Position numbers and translations under genes: made by a program. A DNA stretch of 64,000 nt from Alphaproteobacteria bacterium (GTDB taxonomy: Bacteria; Pseudomonadota; Alphaproteobacteria; Rhodobacterales; Rhodobacteraceae), in contig JAUHXK010000011.1 in NCBI GenBank assembly GCA_030427405.1, forward strand, positions 62,001 to 126,000, written 5' to 3'. Below the pieces are notes generated by a model, which was given only the letters and a program-made list of their open reading frames with translations, ran no database searches and was not told the origin of the DNA. Each line of letters opens with the position of its first letter. The first letter of the stretch is position 1. Positions 61,501-64,000 of this stretch are shown here, in pieces.

Positions 61501-61890
61501 TTATTCTTCTGCAGCTGCTTCTTCAGCCGGTGCAGCAGCTGCTTCGGCAGCTTCAGCAGCCTTTGCAGCTTTCTCTTCCGCGCGCTCTTGGGCTTTCTTG
61601 CCCGGGGCACCCTTGTTGGGGTTGTTGCGCTCGGCTTTTTCACGGGTGCCAGCAGCTTCGAGCATACGCGCGATACGGTCGGTGGGCTGAGCGCCCTGGT
61701 CCAGCCAGTACTGGATGCGCTCCATGTTCATTTTCACGCGCTCTTCGCTGTCTTTCGGCAGCAGCGGGTTATAGGTGCCCAGTTTCTCGATGAAACGGCC
61801 GTCGCGGGGCATGCGGCTGTCAGCAGCCACGATGCGATAGAAGGGACGTTTTTTCGAGCCGCCGCGGGCGAGACGAATTTTCATTGCCAT
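61501..61890 (-). CDS. rpsP: 30S ribosomal protein S16
   Basis: A 129-residue S16. It opens [20 protein letters not shown], the standard start, with [15 protein letters not shown]. The last 45 residues form an Ala/Glu/Lys-rich tail ([20 protein letters not shown]), longer than in most bacteria and typical of alphaproteobacteria. It is followed by bluB 12 bases on and preceded by chorismate mutase. Confidence 0.98.
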   Translation of the reverse strand: MAMKIRLARGGSKKRPFYRIVAADSRMPRDGRFIEKLGTYNPLLPKDSEERVKMNMERIQYWLDQGAQPTDRIARMLEAAGTREKAERNNPNKGAPGKKAQERAEEKAAKAAEAAEAAAAPAEEAAAEE

Positions 61891-61962
61891 GGTGGTATCT
61901 CCTTTAGATGGCGTTTGCCGGGATCATTTCCGGCTATTCTTGGTAGTCGTTGAACCGGAATG

Positions 61963-62259
61963 TCACTCTTGATGTTTCCGGTGGTGTCGGATGACTTCCT
62001 GAATGATGAAATTCAGGAAAGCCTTGGCGAAATCGGGGTCCAGATCGGCCTCTTTCGCCAGGTCTTCGAGCCGTGCGATCTGCGCAGCTTCGCGCGAGGG
62101 ATCGGACGGGGGAAGGTCGTGTTCGGCCTTGAGCTTGCCAACGGCCTGCGTGTGCTTGAACCGCTCGCCCAGCGTATAGACAAGGATCGCGTCCAGCCGG
62201 TCGATGCTTTCGCGATGCTCTTTCAACAGTGTGGCCGCACGCGTCACGGGGTTGGTCAT
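61963..62259 (-). CDS. Chorismate mutase (AroQ class)
   Basis: A 98-residue all-helical AroQ-type mutase. It shows HRESIDRLDAILVYTLGERF near residue 15, HTQAVGKLKAEHDLPPSDPS, and FAKAFLNFIIQEVIRHH. It rearranges chorismate to prephenate for phenylalanine and tyrosine. Its ATG overlaps the GNAT stop by four bases, so it belongs to the ffh-linked transcript. Confidence 0.92.
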   Translation of the reverse strand: MTNPVTRAATLLKEHRESIDRLDAILVYTLGERFKHTQAVGKLKAEHDLPPSDPSREAAQIARLEDLAKEADLDPDFAKAFLNFIIQEVIRHHRKHQE

Positions 62260-62792
62260 TGGCCGGTCCTTTCGGTGGTCAAGTCAATCTGAGGGTGGCG
62301 CCAGATTTGCGCGTGCTTGCCCAAAAGCTCTGCCTCGCGTTCGAATGTGGCGCCCAGACGCTCGGCCAAAGCACGCGAGCGGTCATTGGCATGGGCGATA
62401 TAGCTGATAACGCCGTTCAACCCCTGATGACGCGCCGCATAGTCGCGCGCCGCGGCGGCGGCTTCAAAGCCCAGGCCTTTGCCTTCGGCCTCTGCCATCA
62501 ATGTCCAACCCAGCTCGGGCTCGGCCCAGCCGGGGACGTCGATAATACCGGCCCAGCCGACGAATGAACCGCTGGCCTTTTCGGTCAGGTGCCACAGGCC
62601 ATAGCCTCGTACGGCCCAATGCCCCAGACGATTGGTCAACGTGCTCCAGCTACCCAGTTCGTCCTTGGGGCCGCCCACCATATGGCTGCGCTGGGTGGCG
62701 TAGAATGCGGTCATTGCCGGCAGGTCGTCCAGCTGCGGCGCGCGCAGCACCAGACGTTCGGTTTCGACGGTGGGGATGGTGAAGGAGGTCAC
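62256..62792 (-). CDS. GNAT-family N-acetyltransferase (RimJ-like), copy B
   Basis: A 178-residue acetyltransferase. It has VETERLVLRAPQLDDLPAM, the core LGHWAVRGYGLWHL, GWAGIIDVPGWAEPELGWTL and the acetyl-CoA segment around EAEGKGLGFEAAAAARDYA. It begins with GTG at 62792 and overlaps the upstream GNAT stop (GTGA). It is a paralogue of the adjacent copy A, sharing the GHWAxRGYG and PExGWTL blocks. The substrate is unknown. Confidence 0.88.
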   Translation of the reverse strand: MTSFTIPTVETERLVLRAPQLDDLPAMTAFYATQRSHMVGGPKDELGSWSTLTNRLGHWAVRGYGLWHLTEKASGSFVGWAGIIDVPGWAEPELGWTLMAEAEGKGLGFEAAAAARDYAARHQGLNGVISYIAHANDRSRALAERLGATFEREAELLGKHAQIWRHPQIDLTTERTGQ

Positions 62793-63343
62793 GCGTAAGC
62801 CTCCATACCGCCATTCACCAGATCGGCAGGCGCGGGATGCCGCCAGATTTCGGACTTGCCGAATTTGGGGTGGTCATAGTGATATTCGAACTGCGCACCC
62901 AGCCGCTGGGCCACGGCCTTGCTCGGGTGATTGTCGAGATCAATCAGCGAGACCGCGGTTTCCCAACCCAGAACGTCGTAGGCGTAGGACCGCGCGGCCA
63001 GCGCCGCCTCGGTTGCATAGCCCTTGCCAGTCGCATGCGTCAGCAGCGTCCAGCCGATTTCGGGTTCGGGCCAGCCTTCGGGGCACCAAAGCCCGATCCG
63101 CCCCACATAGGTGCCGGTATCTTTTTCGTCGACGCTCCAATAGCCGTAACCGCGCAGTGCCCAGTGCCCCAGCAGCGAGGCGACGACCCGCCACACTTCA
63201 TCGCGGCGCAACGGACCACCAACGAACTTCGCAGCTTCGCTGGCGAAGAACGCGGTGTCTGCGTCCAGATCGGCCTCGGACGGGGCGCGCAGGATCAGGC
63301 GCTCGGTCTCAAGCCGGGGGATATGTTGCGCGATGGCGTTCAT
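62789..63343 (-). CDS. GNAT-family N-acetyltransferase (RimJ-like), copy A
   Basis: A 184-residue acetyltransferase beginning MNAIAQHIPRLETERLILRA. It shows LGHWALRGYGYWSVDEKDTG, GWPEPEIGWTLLTHATGKGY and EAALAARSYAYDVLGW, the GNAT core. It starts directly after the ffh stop. The two GNATs look like an old tandem duplication that has diverged. Targets may be ribosomal proteins or other amines; not readable. Confidence 0.88.
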   Translation of the reverse strand: MNAIAQHIPRLETERLILRAPSEADLDADTAFFASEAAKFVGGPLRRDEVWRVVASLLGHWALRGYGYWSVDEKDTGTYVGRIGLWCPEGWPEPEIGWTLLTHATGKGYATEAALAARSYAYDVLGWETAVSLIDLDNHPSKAVAQRLGAQFEYHYDHPKFGKSEIWRHPAPADLVNGGMEAYA

Positions 63344-64000
63344 TTATTTCTTCTTGCCAAACCCGCTGAGGCCCGGAGGCAGAGCCATGCCGCCGCCCAT
63401 GCCGGGCATACCGGGCATTTTGCCGCCCATGGCCTTGGCCGCCTGTTCCAGTGCCTTGGGGTCCATGCCTGCGGCCATGTCCTCGGGGCTGGGGCCGCCT
63501 TTGCCGAACATGCCCTTCATGGCCTGTTTCAGCATCTTGCCTTTGCCCATCTTGCCCATCTTCTTCATCATGTCCGACATCTGCCGGTGCATCTTGATCA
63601 GCTTGTTGAGGTCACTGACCTCCATCCCGGAACCCGCTGCAATCCGTTTCTTGCGGCTGGCCTGCAACAGCTGGGGGTTGGCGCGTTCGCGCTTGGTCAT
63701 CGACTGGATCATGGCGATTTGCTGGCGCAGGATCTTGTCGTCCAGACCGGCCTGATCCATCTGCTTGGCCATTTTGCCCATGCCGGGCATCATGCCCATC
63801 ATGCCCTGCATGCCGCCCATCTGGATCATCTGTTCCAGCTGCATTTTCAGGTCGTTCATGTTGAACTGACCTTTGACCATGCGCTTCATCATGCGCTCGG
63901 TCTGTTCCATCTCCATCGTTTCCTGGGCCTTTTCGACCAGGGCAACGATGTCGCCCATGCCCAGAATACGACCGGCGATCCGGTCCGGCTCGAAGGTTTC
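63344..64000 (-). CDS. ffh: Signal recognition particle protein Ffh, C-terminal part (5' end beyond window)
   Basis: The visible 218 residues are the end of the G domain and the methionine-rich M domain. ETFEPDRIAGRILGMGDIVA opens the linker, with FNMNDLKMQLEQMIQMGGMQ and the RNA-binding loop RIAAGSGMEVSDLNKLIKMH. The tail is Gly/Met-rich. It binds 4.5S RNA and signal peptides. The frame is open at the right edge. It heads the transcript to rpsP. Confidence 0.96.
   Translation of the reverse strand, partial: ETFEPDRIAGRILGMGDIVALVEKAQETMEMEQTERMMKRMVKGQFNMNDLKMQLEQMIQMGGMQGMMGMMPGMGKMAKQMDQAGLDDKILRQQIAMIQSMTKRERANPQLLQASRKKRIAAGSGMEVSDLNKLIKMHRQMSDMMKKMGKMGKGKMLKQAMKGMFGKGGPSPEDMAAGMDPKALEQAAKAMGGKMPGMPGMGGGMALPPGLSGFGKKK

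Overview
The window looks like chromosomal DNA of a marine alphaproteobacterium of the Roseobacter group (Rhodobacteraceae). The evidence is the GC-rich coding bias, a large-subunit TRAP transporter, an L-malyl-CoA lyase of the ethylmalonyl-CoA pathway, a MipZ division ATPase, a FYDLN-acid protein, a taurine-pyruvate-type aminotransferase, the homogentisate cluster, and the ffh/rpsP/rimM/trmD/rplS/rpmE neighbourhood. No phage, insertion sequence, integrase or CRISPR array was seen. The species cannot be named from sequence reading alone.

Region 1 (1-18.9 kb) is an accessory catabolic island for a sugar acid or a related polyhydroxy carboxylate. It contains a truncated IlvD/Edd dehydratase, two SDR dehydrogenases, a transketolase split into two overlapping genes, two 3-hydroxyisobutyrate-dehydrogenase-type enzymes, an enolase-superfamily dehydratase, an FAH-family hydrolase, a Gfo/Idh/MocA oxidoreductase, LysR and GntR regulators, a TRAP transporter (P, Q and M genes), an EamA exporter and a polar amino acid ABC transporter. 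Two near-identical palindromes between the GntR gene and the TRAP operon give a concrete regulatory hypothesis. The dehydratase, SDR and FAH hydrolase together match the logic of a non-phosphorylative diketo-hydrolase route.

Region 2 (18.9-28.5 kb) is mostly ordinary chromosome: a serine hydrolase, tRNA-Ala(GGC), a FYDLN-acid protein, a SprT/YgjP metallopeptidase, a GntR regulator with its own palindrome, a Tat-type lipoprotein transglycosylase, accA, an AraC/GyrI-like regulator, a divergent LysE exporter/Lrp pair, a small PA14-like secreted protein, and mcl1. Region 3 (28.8-34.1 kb) carries a D-amino-acid operon (dgcN, dgcA, dat) facing mcl1 across a 296-bp regulatory gap. It is followed by a DODA-type dioxygenase, two small proteins and an N-formylglutamate amidohydrolase.

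Region 4 (34.2-41.6 kb) has pyk, an Lrp regulator divergent from a universal stress protein/AGCS symporter pair, rpmI-rplT, a DUF2189 membrane protein and a class III aminotransferase. Region 5 (41.8-50.9 kb) is an acyl-CoA synthetase followed by a homogentisate degradation cluster (maiA, DUF2783, FAD monooxygenase, MBL protein, fahA, LysE exporter, hmgA) with a divergent MarR regulator.

Region 6 (50.9-56.7 kb) holds a class III nucleotide cyclase, two divergent uncharacterised secreted proteins, mipZ and a haem peroxidase. Region 7 (56.7-64 kb) is the ribosomal/tRNA-modification cluster running on the minus strand from ffh to rpmE. It is interrupted by tandem GNATs, a chorismate mutase, bluB, a 48-residue membrane protein, a sulfotransferase-like gene and, on the opposite strand, a GH25 lysozyme lipoprotein.
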